Shown: positions 23,952 to 33,021 of the stretch, in pieces
Numbering within the stretch: position 1 is the stretch's first letter
Layout: each line of letters starts with the position of its first letter
Source of the DNA: Chitinophagaceae bacterium
GTDB lineage: Bacteria; Bacteroidota; Bacteroidia; Chitinophagales; Chitinophagaceae
NCBI GenBank assembly: GCA_019247775.1
Contig: JAFBAN010000229.1
Span: 1 to 37,922, forward strand
Length of the DNA: 37,922 bases
Direction: 5' to 3'
The notes under the pieces: generated by a model
What the model saw: only the letters and a program-made list of their open reading frames with translations
What the model was told of the DNA's origin: nothing
Database searches by the model: none
Program-made: the position numbers and the translations under genes

Positions 23952-25319
23952 ATGAGCAAGGTTAAAACAGCTTTTTTTTGCAGCAACTGTGGTTATGAAA
24001 GCGCCAAATGGCTGGGCAAATGTCCGGCCTGCGCATCCTGGAACACTTTCACCGAGGAAGTGCTGGATAAAGGCGGACAGGAAGAAAGCTGGGATGATTA
24101 CAGCGCCGATAAAAGAAATTCCAAAACAGTTGCACTAAGCGATGTAGCCGGCCATCCGGAAAAAAGGATCCTCAGCAAAGACCCTGAACTGAATCGTGTA
24201 TTGGGCGGAGGGATTGTTCCGGGCAGTATTGTATTGGTAGCCGGCGAGCCCGGCATCGGCAAGAGCACGCTGTTCCTGCAGAACGGTTTACAGCTCGGTA
24301 ACCTGAAAGTACTTTATATCAGCGGTGAGGAAAGCGAACAGCAGATAAAGATGCGCGCCGACCGTTTAAAGATCAGCAACGATCAGTTCTTCCTGCTTAC
24401 CGAAACGGCAACGCAGGTTATTTTTAAAGAGATCAAAAAACTGAAACCGCAGCTGGTGATCGTTGATTCGGTGCAGACGCTCCAGTCGAACATGATCGAG
24501 TCGTCGGCCGGCAGCGTATCGCAGATCCGCGAATGCGCGGCCGAGTTCCAGCGCTTTGCCAAGGACACCGGTACGCCGGTATTCCTGATCGGCCATATTA
24601 CGAAAGACGGCGCCATAGCGGGTCCGAAAATACTGGAGCATATGGTAGATACGGTGCTGCAGTTCGAGGGCGACCGGCATTATGCATACCGGATCCTCAG
24701 AACGCTGAAGAACCGTTTTGGCAGTACGGCCGAGCTGGGCATTTATGAAATGACGGGCGATGGTATGCGGATCGTATCCAACCCCTCGGAGATCCTGATC
24801 GCGCAACGCGAGGAGCAACTCAGCGGCAGCGCCATCGCCGCTACGCTGGAAGGCATGCGGCCCCTGCTGATAGAAGTACAGGCCCTGGTAACACAAAGCG
24901 TGTATGGCACCCCGCAGCGAACGGTTACGGGTTTCGATCTGCGGCGCTTACAACTATTACTCGCCGTACTCGAAAAACGGGGCGGCTTCCATTTCGGTGC
25001 GAAAGATGTGTTCGTAAACATTGCAGGCGGCATCAAGGTAGAGGATCCGTCTATCGACCTCGCGGTGATCTGCGCCCTGCTCTCGTCTTACGAAGATGTT
25101 CCGCTGCCCGCCCATATCTGTTTTGCGGGTGAAGTGGGACTGAACGGCGAGATCCGTGCCGTGAACCGCATCGAACAGCGCATTGCCGAGGCGGAGAAAC
25201 TGGGTTTTGAAAAGATCATCGTATCCCGCTACAATAAAAAAAGTTTCGACCCAAAAGCCTATAAGATCAATGTAGTGGCGTTGAGCAGGGTGGATGAGGT
25301 GTACCGGCAGCTGTTTTGA
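23952..25319 (+). CDS. radA: DNA repair protein RadA
   Basis: 455 aa. The N-terminal zinc finger has C10, C13, C24 and C27. The RecA-like ATPase domain has Walker A GEPGIGKST with K104 and the RadA-specific KNRFGS motif near residue 255. A C-terminal Lon-like domain follows (FHFGAKDVFVNIAGGIKVED). RadA drives branch migration of recombination intermediates and also aids natural transformation. A block of gtgaggc repeats begins a few bases after its stop codon. comF is the next gene. Confidence 0.97.
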   Translation: MSKVKTAFFCSNCGYESAKWLGKCPACASWNTFTEEVLDKGGQEESWDDYSADKRNSKTVALSDVAGHPEKRILSKDPELNRVLGGGIVPGSIVLVAGEPGIGKSTLFLQNGLQLGNLKVLYISGEESEQQIKMRADRLKISNDQFFLLTETATQVIFKEIKKLKPQLVIVDSVQTLQSNMIESSAGSVSQIRECAAEFQRFAKDTGTPVFLIGHITKDGAIAGPKILEHMVDTVLQFEGDRHYAYRILRTLKNRFGSTAELGIYEMTGDGMRIVSNPSEILIAQREEQLSGSAIAATLEGMRPLLIEVQALVTQSVYGTPQRTVTGFDLRRLQLLLAVLEKRGGFHFGAKDVFVNIAGGIKVEDPSIDLAVICALLSSYEDVPLPAHICFAGEVGLNGEIRAVNRIEQRIAEAEKLGFEKIIVSRYNKKSFDPKAYKINVVALSRVDEVYRQLF

Positions 25320-25324
25320 TCGGG

Positions 25325-25479
25325 GGCGTGAGGCGTGACGTGAGGCGTGAGGCGTGAGGCGTGAGGCGTGAGACGTGAGACGTGAATGGTGAATGGCCAC
25401 GGCTCGTTTCGTGTTTCGCGTTCTTGTTTTTACGGCTTCCTCTCACGTTTGACGTCTCACGCCTCACGATTCACCATTA
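25325..25479. repeat. Large heptamer inverted repeat R11 (word gtgaggc)
   Basis: The left arm 25325-25394 has about nine units of gcgtgag or close variants with a mostly 7-base step. The right arm 25441-25479 has the complements (tctcacg, gcctcacg, attcaccatt). The two ends, atggtgaat and attcaccat, pair exactly. It fills the gap between radA and comF. The word is shared with R9a. Confidence 0.92.
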
Positions 25480-25530
25480 CCCCCCGGAAAACACCTGATC
25501 TTCCGATCCCAACGTTGCGGAATTTGCAGG

Positions 25531-26225
25531 ATGATCAGACAATGGCTTCAGTCGTTCCCGCATTTGTTCTATCCGCATGTTTGTGAAGGATGTGGTACGG
25601 ATACCCTTTACGAGCACCAGTTCCTGTGTTCGCGGTGCGTGCACCGGTTGCCGGAGACGAAATTCTTTGCCGCAGCAGGCAATCCGGTAGAAAAACTTTT
25701 TTACGGGCGATGCGATGTGACGGCAGCGGGAGCGGCATTTTATTTCACCAAGCATTCCCTGCTGCAGCACCTGCTGATGCAGCTGAAATACCGGGGCAAT
25801 CGCGAGGCCGGCTATTTTTTAGGGCGCATGATGGGAAGAGTGCTCGCCGCTTCGGGCCGGTTCGATGCAGTAGACCTTTTAGTGCCCCTGCCGCTGAATC
25901 CCCGCCGCGAATTTGAGCGGGGTTATAACCAGGCCTCCCTGCTCTGCCGGGGCATAAGCGAAACCTGGCATAAACCGGTACTGGGGGGTCGGCCCTCGAG
26001 CGGATCCGGTTCACCGATACCCAAACCCGGAAGGACCGGCTGAGCCGCTGGAAAAACATGGAACAGGTATTCGGTGTAAGCGATGCATCGGCGCTGCAGG
26101 GGCGACATGTTCTGCTGGTAGACGATGTGATCACCACCGGCGCCACGCTCGAAGCCTGCGGCGCCGCCATTCTGCAGGCGCCCGGCACGCAGCTGAGTAT
26201 TGCAGCAGCAGCTTATACCGTATGA
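25531..26225 (+). pseudogene. comF: comF phosphoribosyltransferase, interrupted by a frameshift
   Basis: Two frames together make a full ComF of about 231 aa. The first (from ATG 25531) has the zinc-finger start (FYPHVCEGCGTDTLYEHQFL, then CSRC) and LLVPLPLNPRREFERGYNQA. After the G run at 25983-25988 it goes astray and stops at 26043. The other frame continues with LERIRFTDTQTRKDRLSRW and the PRPP site VLLVDDVITTGATLEA, ending at 26225. One more G in the run would restore the frame as VLGGSALERIRF. ComF is needed for DNA uptake in transformation. The lesion may be real, phase-variable or a homopolymer sequence error. Confidence 0.85.
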
Positions 26226-26336
26226 TACGGTTATGGCCTACAATCAATGGTTATCGGCCCTGCTCATCCGTTTGTCCAACTCATTACCCTGAATTCATAA
26301 CTCTTAACTATCTTACGGTTCCTAAAAAATACAGCA

Positions 26337-26870
26337 ATGAAATACCTGTTCACACTTCTGGCGGTTGCCCTGCTCAGCGCATTTACCCTGAAAGGCGATC
26401 CCACCATCCACAGCTTCAAGGTTAAATCCATTGAAGGCGGCACCATCGATTTCTCCCAGTTCAAAGGCAAAAAGATACTGGTGGTGAACACCGCTTCCAA
26501 ATGCGGTTATACGCCACAGTATGAGGCGCTGGAAAAAGTGTATGAAGAATACAAAGACAAACTGGTGATCGTTGGTTTCCCGGCCAATAATTTCGGCGGA
26601 CAGGAGCCCGGCGCGGATACCGAGATCCAGGAATTCTGCAAAGCCCGTTTCGGCGTGAAATTCCCGCTGGCCAGCAAGATCAGCGTTAAAGGCGACGATA
26701 CGGCGCCGATCTACAAATGGCTTACCAGCAAGGAACAGAATGGCGTACTGGATGCCACCATCACCTGGAACTTCAATAAGTTCCTGCTCGATGAGAATGG
26801 CAAACTGATCGCTTATTTCCCAAGCAAGGTTACGCCGGATAGTGAGGAGATACTGAAGTACCTGAAGTAG
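26337..26870 (+). CDS. Exported glutathione peroxidase family protein
   Basis: 177 aa. An N-terminal signal peptide (KYLFTLLAVALLSAFTL) precedes a thioredoxin-fold GPx domain. The catalytic residues are visible: C56 in NTASKCGYTP, Q89 in FPANNFGGQEP, and W144-N145 in TWNFNKF. The catalytic residue is Cys rather than selenocysteine, so it probably uses thioredoxin-like reductants to reduce peroxides outside the cytoplasm. A gtttggg repeat and a strong terminator lie between it and holB. Confidence 0.93.
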   Translation: MKYLFTLLAVALLSAFTLKGDPTIHSFKVKSIEGGTIDFSQFKGKKILVVNTASKCGYTPQYEALEKVYEEYKDKLVIVGFPANNFGGQEPGADTEIQEFCKARFGVKFPLASKISVKGDDTAPIYKWLTSKEQNGVLDATITWNFNKFLLDENGKLIAYFPSKVTPDSEEILKYLK

Positions 26871-26877
26871 CGATAGT

Positions 26878-26957
26878 TGAGGTTTGGAGTTTGGGGTTTG
26901 GGGTTTGGAGTTGGCGTCGTGTCGTTGACGCGAGAACTATAAACCCCAAACCAAAAT
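26878..26957. repeat. Heptamer repeat R12 (word gtttggg)
   Basis: Units gtttgga, gtttggg, gtttggg, gtttgga start at 26882 with an exact 7-base step. The partner arm (ataaaccccaaaccaaaat) is at 26939-26957. It begins a few bases after the gpx stop codon. Confidence 0.88.
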
Positions 26958-26965
26958 ATATTCCC

Positions 26966-27004
26966 GGGATACAGACCGCAAAGTCCGTATCCCTTTTTAT
27001 TTTT
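26966..27004 (+). terminator. Intrinsic terminator ending 6 bases before holB
   Basis: gggatac at 26966-26972 pairs with gtatccc at 26987-26993. Inside it gac pairs with gtc around cgcaaa, with one A-C mismatch. The stem is followed by tttttatttt. The holB ATG is at 27011, so holB must be transcribed by read-through or from a start almost at its ATG. TATTTTG at 26999-27005 could be its -7 box. Confidence 0.8.
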
Positions 27005-27010
27005 GACGCT

Positions 27011-28210
27011 ATGCTGTTTAAAGATGTGATCGGACTGGAGTCGACCAAAAAACACCTGGCTGAAATGGTGGAACAGAACAGGCTGAGCCATGCGCTGCTG
27101 TTTTTGGGTAAGGAAGGAAGCGGCGCCCTGCCGCTGGCCCTGGCTTTTGCAGAATATGTTGTGAGCCTGCCGCAACCCTCGCCGGTAGTGGAAGACCTGT
27201 TTGGCGGCATGTCTGCCCTGGAGCCGGCCCCGGCTTTCATCAGTCCCGATGATATCGCCGCCCAGCCTGCTTTTGAGCGGGCGCGGCAAATGATCCACCC
27301 GGACCTGCATTTTTCCTACCCGGTAATCCCCAAGAAAAGCGGCGATAAGCCGGTAAGCGCGGATTATATCCAGGAGTGGCGGGAGTTTGTGCAGTTGTAT
27401 CCTTACGGCAATGTGTACGACTGGCTGCAATTCATCGGCGCAGAAAACAAGCAGGGGAATATCACGGCGGATGAATGCAATGATATCATTCGCAAACTCA
27501 ACCTGAAGAGTTTCGAAAGCGCTTACAAGGTTTTGCTGCTATGGATGCCCGAATACCTGGGCAAGGAAGGAAATAAATTACTGAAGCTGATCGAAGAGCC
27601 GCCGCCTGATACGCTGTTCCTGCTGGTAGCCGAGAGCGAAGAACAGATCCTGCCCACCATACTCAGCCGCTGCCAGCTGGTAAAAGTGCCGGCGCCTGAA
27701 AACCGCGAAATAGAACAGGCACTGACGAGTCGCGCCAATGCCGCACCTGAAACTGCCAGACAGATCGCCGGCATTGCCGAAGGCAATTACCGGGAAGCGC
27801 TGCAACTGCTGCAGCATGCGGATGAAGACTGGCAAAGCCTGCTGCGCGACTGGCTGAATGCAACACTCAAAGGCGGTCCGATAGCGCAGGTAAAATTTAC
27901 GGAAGAAGTGAGCAAGCTGGGGCGGGAGAAGCAGAAACAATTCCTGCGGTATTTCAACCACCTGCTGGAGCAGAGCATCCGCATTAAGGTATTGGGAGCT
28001 GAGCAGGTAATGCTGGGCGATAATGAAAAGGATTTTGCCCAGCGGCTGAACAAGATCGCTTCAGTAAGTCAGCAGCAGGCCGTGATAGAGGAGCTGGATA
28101 AGGCCGCCTATTACGTGGAACGCAATGCCAACGCCAAAATGCTGTTCCAGGCCCTGACGATCAAACTGTATCATATCATTCAGAACAAAACCCTAATTTT
28201 GATGCATTAG
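27011..28210 (+). CDS. holB: DNA polymerase III subunit delta'
   Basis: 399 aa from the ATG at 27011 (MLFKDVIGLESTKKHLAEMV); the longer in-frame reading from 26891 runs through repeat R12 and is rejected. The AAA+ clamp-loader fold is visible: RLSHALLFLGKEGSGALPLA (a modified P-loop), then YKVLLLWMPEYLGKEGNKLL with the following KLIEEPPPDTLFLL, and LPTILSRCQLVKV near sensor 1. These are the usual delta' features. It is part of the clamp loader that places the beta clamp on DNA. ricT follows after a 336-base gap. Confidence 0.9.
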   Translation: MLFKDVIGLESTKKHLAEMVEQNRLSHALLFLGKEGSGALPLALAFAEYVVSLPQPSPVVEDLFGGMSALEPAPAFISPDDIAAQPAFERARQMIHPDLHFSYPVIPKKSGDKPVSADYIQEWREFVQLYPYGNVYDWLQFIGAENKQGNITADECNDIIRKLNLKSFESAYKVLLLWMPEYLGKEGNKLLKLIEEPPPDTLFLLVAESEEQILPTILSRCQLVKVPAPENREIEQALTSRANAAPETARQIAGIAEGNYREALQLLQHADEDWQSLLRDWLNATLKGGPIAQVKFTEEVSKLGREKQKQFLRYFNHLLEQSIRIKVLGAEQVMLGDNEKDFAQRLNKIASVSQQQAVIEELDKAAYYVERNANAKMLFQALTIKLYHIIQNKTLILMH

Positions 28211-28546
28211 GGATCCTGCCCGGGTGGCGGGAGGTGAGGATGGGAGACATGGGTTACCGTGTAGAATTGGTTTACGGACCAGCTATGCACCTGAACTGTT
28301 ACCTGCTTATCAATATACTTGAAGGCACTGATGCTGAACAACATATCTCAAAGCTCAACAGCCGGTCCGCGATAGCGGCGCTGAAGTGAGTGACACAACG
28401 AAGCATCATAGCAGTACTGTTGCCGGTACCATCTCCCGACTAAATCAAAAGTGAAAAGTAAAAAGTCAAAAAGACTGCTGTTTGCGTTTTGACTTTTGGG
28501 TTTTGATTTTTGACTTACATTTTAAAACCTTTGAATTTAAAGAACC
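28211..28546. other. Intergenic region between holB and ricT
   Basis: 336 bases. The 3' third holds repeat R13. A 49-codon open frame (ATG 28240 to TGA 28389) is present but resembles no family and is more likely chance. No RNA gene is recognised. Confidence 0.5.
28443..28520. repeat. Heptamer inverted repeat R13 (words agtcaaa / ttttgac)
   Basis: The left arm 28443-28477 reads aatcaaa, agtgaaa, agtaaaa, agtcaaa, aagactg. The right arm 28486-28520 reads gttttga, cttttgg, gttttga, tttttga, cttacat. Both step exactly 7 bases. It ends 26 bases before the ricT ATG. Confidence 0.92.
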
Positions 28547-29980
28547 ATGGGTTGTGGATCATGTGGTACATCGAGCGGCAAGCCGAACGGCTGTAAGAGC
28601 AATGGCGGCTGCAGCACGGGCGGGTGCAACCGGATGAATGTGCACGACTGGCTGCTGAACCTGCCGTTCAGCGACCCGGAAAGCACCTGCAAAGTGATAG
28701 AAGTGAGTTTTAAGCAGGGCAGCCGGAAAGAATTCTTCCGCAACACCACTTTACAATATTTTGAAAAAGGCGATTATGTAACGGTGGAAGGTGTGAGCGG
28801 ATTCGATGTGGGCGAAGTAAGTCTTTGCGGAGAACTGGTGCGATTGCAGCTGAAGAAGAAAGGGGTTGATGAATTCAATCCGGAAATGAAAAAGATCCTG
28901 CGCCGCAGTTCGGAACGCGATATCGAAACCTTTAAGATCAGCAAGGCAAGGGAAAAAGAAACGCTTGCCCGCAGCAGGGCCATCGCGCGGCAGCTGAATG
29001 TGCAGATGAAACTCAGCGAGGTGGAGATACAGGCCGATGGCAAAAAAGCCACTTTCTTCTATACTGCCGATGACCGCGTAGACTTCAGGGAACTGATCAA
29101 AGTATACGCCGGCGATTTCAAGGTAAAAGTGGAAATGCGGCAGATCGGCATCCGCCAGGAGGCAGCCAAAGTAGGTGGTATCGGAAGCTGCGGCCGCGAG
29201 CTGTGCTGCAGCACCTGGCTCACCGATTTCAAAAGTGTGAATACGACGGCGGCGCGTTATCAAAACCTCTCCATTAACCAGACCAAGCTCAGCGGTCAAT
29301 GCGGCCGGCTGAAATGCTGTCTGAATTATGAACTCGATACCTATCTGGATGCATTGCAGCATTTCCCCGACTATGCTGAAACGCTGGATACGCAGATGGG
29401 CCCGGCACAGCTGATCAAAAAAGATATTTTCAAGAACCTGATGTGGTATGTGCTGCCGAACAACAGCAAGCATTTCCCGCTCAGCATCCAGCGTGTGAAA
29501 GAGATCAAGCGGATGAACCAGCAGGGTCAGAAAGCGGATGAACTGCAGCCGGTAGAAGTAAGTGCTGCCAAGGCAAAGGAAGCCGAATCGGGTTTTGTGG
29601 ACCTGGTTGGGCAGATCAGCCTGCGTACACTGGAGAAAAACGACCGCCGGAAAAGAGACCAGCAAAGGAATGAACGCAGGGGACCAGGCGGTCAGGGAAA
29701 TAAAACGCAGGGCGGTAACCAGGGACAAAAACCACAGGGAAACCAGGGTCCGAGGCAACAAGGCAACAGACCTCAGGGCGGCAACCAGGGACAACGGCAG
29801 CAAGGCCAGCAAGGCGGCGGCCAGGGACAAAGACCCCAGGGCAACCAGGGACCGAAACAAGGCGGGCAGGGTCAGCGTCCGCAGGGCAACAGACCGCAGG
29901 GCGGTAATCAGGGGCCGAGGAACCAGGGCGGACGACCGCAGAACCCGCGTCCGCCGCAGGGGCCGCCGAAGCAGGATTAA
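28547..29980 (+). CDS. ricT: PSP1 domain protein, RicT/YaaT homologue with Gln/Gly-rich tail
   Basis: 477 aa. A Cys/Gly-rich start (MGCGSCGTSSGKPNGC) precedes the PSP1 domain (GDYVTVEGVSGFDVGEVSLC). Two conserved cysteine motifs follow, IGSCGRELCCSTWL and GQCGRLKCCLNYE. RicT of Bacillus forms an Fe-S complex with RicA and RicF that helps RNase Y. From about residue 365 the protein changes to a basic and then Gly/Gln/Asn/Pro-rich tail of about 110 residues with units like QGQRPQGNQG. This tail is probably disordered and may bind RNA. In flavobacteria gldH often follows this gene; it does not here. Confidence 0.9.
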   Translation: MGCGSCGTSSGKPNGCKSNGGCSTGGCNRMNVHDWLLNLPFSDPESTCKVIEVSFKQGSRKEFFRNTTLQYFEKGDYVTVEGVSGFDVGEVSLCGELVRLQLKKKGVDEFNPEMKKILRRSSERDIETFKISKAREKETLARSRAIARQLNVQMKLSEVEIQADGKKATFFYTADDRVDFRELIKVYAGDFKVKVEMRQIGIRQEAAKVGGIGSCGRELCCSTWLTDFKSVNTTAARYQNLSINQTKLSGQCGRLKCCLNYELDTYLDALQHFPDYAETLDTQMGPAQLIKKDIFKNLMWYVLPNNSKHFPLSIQRVKEIKRMNQQGQKADELQPVEVSAAKAKEAESGFVDLVGQISLRTLEKNDRRKRDQQRNERRGPGGQGNKTQGGNQGQKPQGNQGPRQQGNRPQGGNQGQRQQGQQGGGQGQRPQGNQGPKQGGQGQRPQGNRPQGGNQGPRNQGGRPQNPRPPQGPPKQD

Positions 29981-30001
29981 CTAATTTCAAAACGCGCTTC
30001 G

Positions 30002-30079
30002 CAATAGAAGAGGAACGAAGGGAAAAAGAAAAGAAGGCAGATGCTTTTTTTACTTTTTCTCTTCGTTTTTCTTTTATTG
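30002..30079. repeat. Inverted repeat R14 (purine-rich word aacgaaggga)
   Basis: Arms 30002-30032 and 30049-30079 pair at 26 of 31 positions; four of the five differences are A/G transitions. It lies just after the ricT stop codon. A further word, tttcgctaagag (30104-30115), matches the arm start of R15. Confidence 0.8.
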
Positions 30080-30179
30080 ACAGGGGTGCAACACTCCGAA
30101 GGGTTTCGCTAAGAGTGGATAAGAGCAAAGGAGCCAAGGAGGATAAATAAATATGCGTAGCTTTCCTGGCCTGCACCCG

Positions 30180-30920
30180 CTATTCGTAATAAAACTCCTG
30201 ATAATACTCATTGCCCTGATCGATATTACTGATACGGATCAGTCTGCCGGCGGCATCATATTTATACGTGAAACCGGGCGTTATCTGGTTATTGCGGTTG
30301 AGTAATTCGGGACTGTCATAAATGTAAAAAGCCAATAGTCCCAGGGAACGGTAAGGGTTATCAGCCTTGTCGAATGTGTACCCGCTAACAGGTATATTGC
30401 CATCGGCATTATAGGTAAAATCCCATTGATTCATCTTAACGTTGGCTGAGGGGTTCTGCTGCTGCCCATAAAAGCCGACGGCCGATATATGGCCGTTGGC
30501 ATCGTAGGTGTAGGACCGGATACGGAAGTAGGGGCTTGTATATGGATAGCTTTTGGTGTAGCGTTCTGTTACCCTGCCGTTTACATAAGCAAGGGAATCG
30601 ACCCCTATCTTCAGTAAATGATGGTCTGCGTCAAATGCCAGCGCGGGCTTAATAAAAATCTGCATCCTGAGCGGGGTTGGTCCGGTATACCAGTTGCGCC
30701 AACCCAGGTCCTGTTGTTCCAGTTGAATCAATGCACCGTTCTGATCATAGGTAAACTGCTGAATGATCAGGGGTTTTGATGAATAATTGCCAATGGAATC
30801 TGCACCATTGGTAAGTACTTTAACCAGCCTGGCAGGTTTATCAATAACTTCTGTGTTCTTGGTACAACTGTACAGGAACAAAAACAAACAGAACAATATC
30901 GTCAACCGACGTAAGTCCAT
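30180..30920 (-). CDS. Hypothetical lipoprotein with YD-like repeats
   Basis: 246 aa. A lipoprotein signal (ILFCLFLFLYSC, Cys 19) is followed by beta-rich repeats such as QFTYDQNGALIQLEQ, SYTYDANGHISAVGF and TYKYDAAGRLIRISN. These resemble the YD repeats of RHS/DUF4595-type secreted proteins. Such lipoproteins are common in Bacteroidota genomes; the function is unknown. It is convergent with ricT. Confidence 0.75.
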   Translation of the reverse strand: MDLRRLTILFCLFLFLYSCTKNTEVIDKPARLVKVLTNGADSIGNYSSKPLIIQQFTYDQNGALIQLEQQDLGWRNWYTGPTPLRMQIFIKPALAFDADHHLLKIGVDSLAYVNGRVTERYTKSYPYTSPYFRIRSYTYDANGHISAVGFYGQQQNPSANVKMNQWDFTYNADGNIPVSGYTFDKADNPYRSLGLLAFYIYDSPELLNRNNQITPGFTYKYDAAGRLIRISNIDQGNEYYQEFYYE

Positions 30921-31082
30921 ATCAATAAGGGCGAGGATAGTTAAATTTACGCAACCAGCACTACAAATGCAATAAAAAACATGCTCGGAGAGTGGCCATT
31001 TGAAAGAATTTACTGGCCTTCACGGATTTACGAGCGTACGCCATCGTTTTATTTTTTTGGCGCTTCTCTATTGCGGAATGCG

Positions 31083-31164
31083 GTTTCGCTAAGCAGGGGA
31101 AAGAGAGAAAGAGGGTAACAGGAGGTTTCTCTTGGCTCTTTCTCTCTTTGCCTCTTAGCGAAAC
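31083..31164. repeat. Inverted repeat R15 (gtttcgctaag, aaagagagaaagag)
   Basis: The left arm from 31083 (gtttcgctaag...aaagagagaaagag) and the right arm ending at 31164 are complements; the left arm has two extra bases. The right arm ends one base before the pepF stop codon (31166). The remaining 30921-31082 region shows no gene. Confidence 0.85.
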
Positions 31165-31165
31165 T

Positions 31166-32899
31166 TTACAGCTTTTCCATTTCGCCAGCAGTAAATTCCA
31201 TCAACGTTTTAATGTGTTCCGGCGAGAGATCGAATTTGAGGCCGGCGGCTTTATATAGTTCGGGTAATGTTTTAGTTCCGCCGAGGCTCAGCGCTTTGAT
31301 ATAATTTTCTAAAGCCTTTGAAGGATTTTGTTTGTACTGCATCCAGAGCCCGATAGCGCCCAGTTGTGCGATACCATATTCGATGTAGTAGAATGGAACT
31401 TCAAATAAATGCAACTGTCGCTGCCAGCCGATCTTGCGGAACTCATCAAGGCCGGAATAATCGATGGCGCCGGAGGAGAACTCATTGAGGATCTCCATCC
31501 ATTTGTCCGTTCTTGCTTCAACGGTGTGCTGCGGGTTTTCGTACACCCAGTGCTGGAATTTATCGATGATGGCTATCCATGGAAAGATGGTGATGGTCCG
31601 CTCGAGCTGGTGTTCCCTGGCACGTGTGAGGTCTTCTTTGCTGCTAAAAAAAGCTTCCCAGTGATCCATGGTGAACAACTCCATGGCCATGCTCGCCACT
31701 TCAGCGATCTCCATCGGGTATTCCTTGAATGCACTGAGCTCCAGCTCATGCGCCAGGAATGAGTGTACGGCATGACCACCCTCGTGCACCATGGTAGTTA
31801 CGTCGCTCATCTGGCCGGCAGCATTCATAAAGATGAAAGGCGCACCGCTCTCCGATAAGGGACAGTTATAGCCGCCCGGCGCCTTGCCTTTGCGGCTTTC
31901 GAGATCGAAATGGTTCAGCTCTTTCATTTTGCGCAGGCAGTCGGCAAAAAAAGGATTGAGTTGCTGGAACACCTGCACTGATTTCTCATACAGCTCCTGG
32001 CCGTTATTGAAAGGCTTGAGCGGCTCAACACCCTCGGGCTCCGCTTCGGTATCCCAGGGGCGCAATTTGTCAAGACCCAGTTTCTTTCTTTTTTTCTCGT
32101 AGATCTTATCGATCAGCGGCAGCACATGCAGCTTAACTGCTTCATGAAACTGGAAGCAATCTTCCTTGGTATAATCGAAGCGGCCAAGTTCCACGAATTT
32201 GTAATCGCGGTAATTGGCGAACCCGGCATTTTTTGCCACCTGGTCGCGTTTATGCACCAACTGGGTATACAGGTCGTTCATAGCCTGCTTATCCTGCAGC
32301 CTTCTTTCCTGGATCTTGCGGTATACTTCTTCGCGCAGCTTGCGATCATGGCTCTCAAGGAATTTTCCTGCCTGCTGCAAAGTGTATTCCTGGCCATTTA
32401 CTTCAATGGTCATTTTACCGGCGATGGCGCCGTATTGTTGCTGCATCACATTGAGCTCTGCCTGGAGCGGAATGTTTTCCTAGCGGAACAGGTCGATGCT
32501 TTTGCGGACATTGCGGAGATAGGTGTAATATTTTTCGTCGTCCAGCTCTTTGGATAAAGGACTGTCGATGAGTTTACGGTTGAGCAGGTCGCCATAAGGC
32601 TGCAACCGGGGCTGGATCTCCATGCAGAAATAAGTGAACGCATCCTCCAGGGCTTTATCTGTGGTATCGCAGGTCATTCTGATCTGGCGCCAGCAGGCAT
32701 CTTCGCTTACTACTGCTTCCAGTTCACTGATGTCTTTCATCCACTGCTCCAGGTCGGCACGGGTATTCAATGGCCTGTCGGCCAGGTCTTTAAAAAAGGG
32801 CTCGAGACCAGCCCAGTCTGTCAGTACAAAATTGTTCGGCACAAAATGCCTTTCCAGCTTTCTGATATCCGCGTTAGGGGTCATTTTTTCTGATTTCAT
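31166..32899 (-). pseudogene. pepF: M3 family oligoendopeptidase (PepF-like) with one in-frame TAG
   Basis: Read through from ATG 32899 to TAA 31166 the frame is 577 codons, the usual length for this M3B family. It is broken once, by TAG at 32480-32482, between KSIDLFR and ENIPLQAELN; the frame continues unchanged after it. The missing codon is probably Glu or Gln, since one base change gives GAG or CAG. The zinc site MVHEGGHAVHSF and the downstream Glu in EIAEVASMAME are intact in the second part. Possible readings are a recent nonsense mutation, read-through, or a sequence error. It encodes a cytosolic metallopeptidase for short peptides. It is divergent from mutL. Confidence 0.88.
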
Positions 32900-32995
32900 G
32901 TTCTTTTACTATGCAAATTCCGGACCTCAAAATTACTATAAAGCGTTCTACAACGGGTGCTTTTGGAAAGTTCTTACACTTTCCGAAAGCTGGTC

Positions 32996-33003
32996 TATTT
33001 TTA
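32996..33003 (+). promoter_or_regulatory. Possible -7 box of mutL
   Basis: TATTTTTA matches TAnnTTTG at seven of eight positions. It would place the transcript start near 33010, which supports the GTG start at 33022 over the ATG at 32911. No clear TTTG -33 box is found at 19 bases. Confidence 0.35.
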
Positions 33004-33021
33004 CAGACCCAAAAAGAGATT

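Noticed and set aside
23744-23965. 73-codon frame upstream of radA
   Set aside because: It overlaps the radA start and runs through the promoter and hairpin; the product resembles nothing known.
25325-25479. Tandem gtgaggc units as a CRISPR array
   Set aside because: Units are 7 bases with no spacers between them and a mirrored arm follows; no cas genes are in the window.
28240-28389. 49-codon ORF between holB and ricT
   Set aside because: Short, no recognisable family, and no codon-use support that I can judge by eye; mentioned only in the intergenic entry.
28751-29860. Minus-strand open frame of 369 codons opposite ricT
   Set aside because: It mirrors a clearly conserved PSP1 protein and a low-complexity tail; its Leu-rich composition is a by-product of the complement.
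29981-30180. gldH expected after ricT as in flavobacteria
   Set aside because: The next gene is a convergent hypothetical lipoprotein with YD-like repeats and no GldH features.
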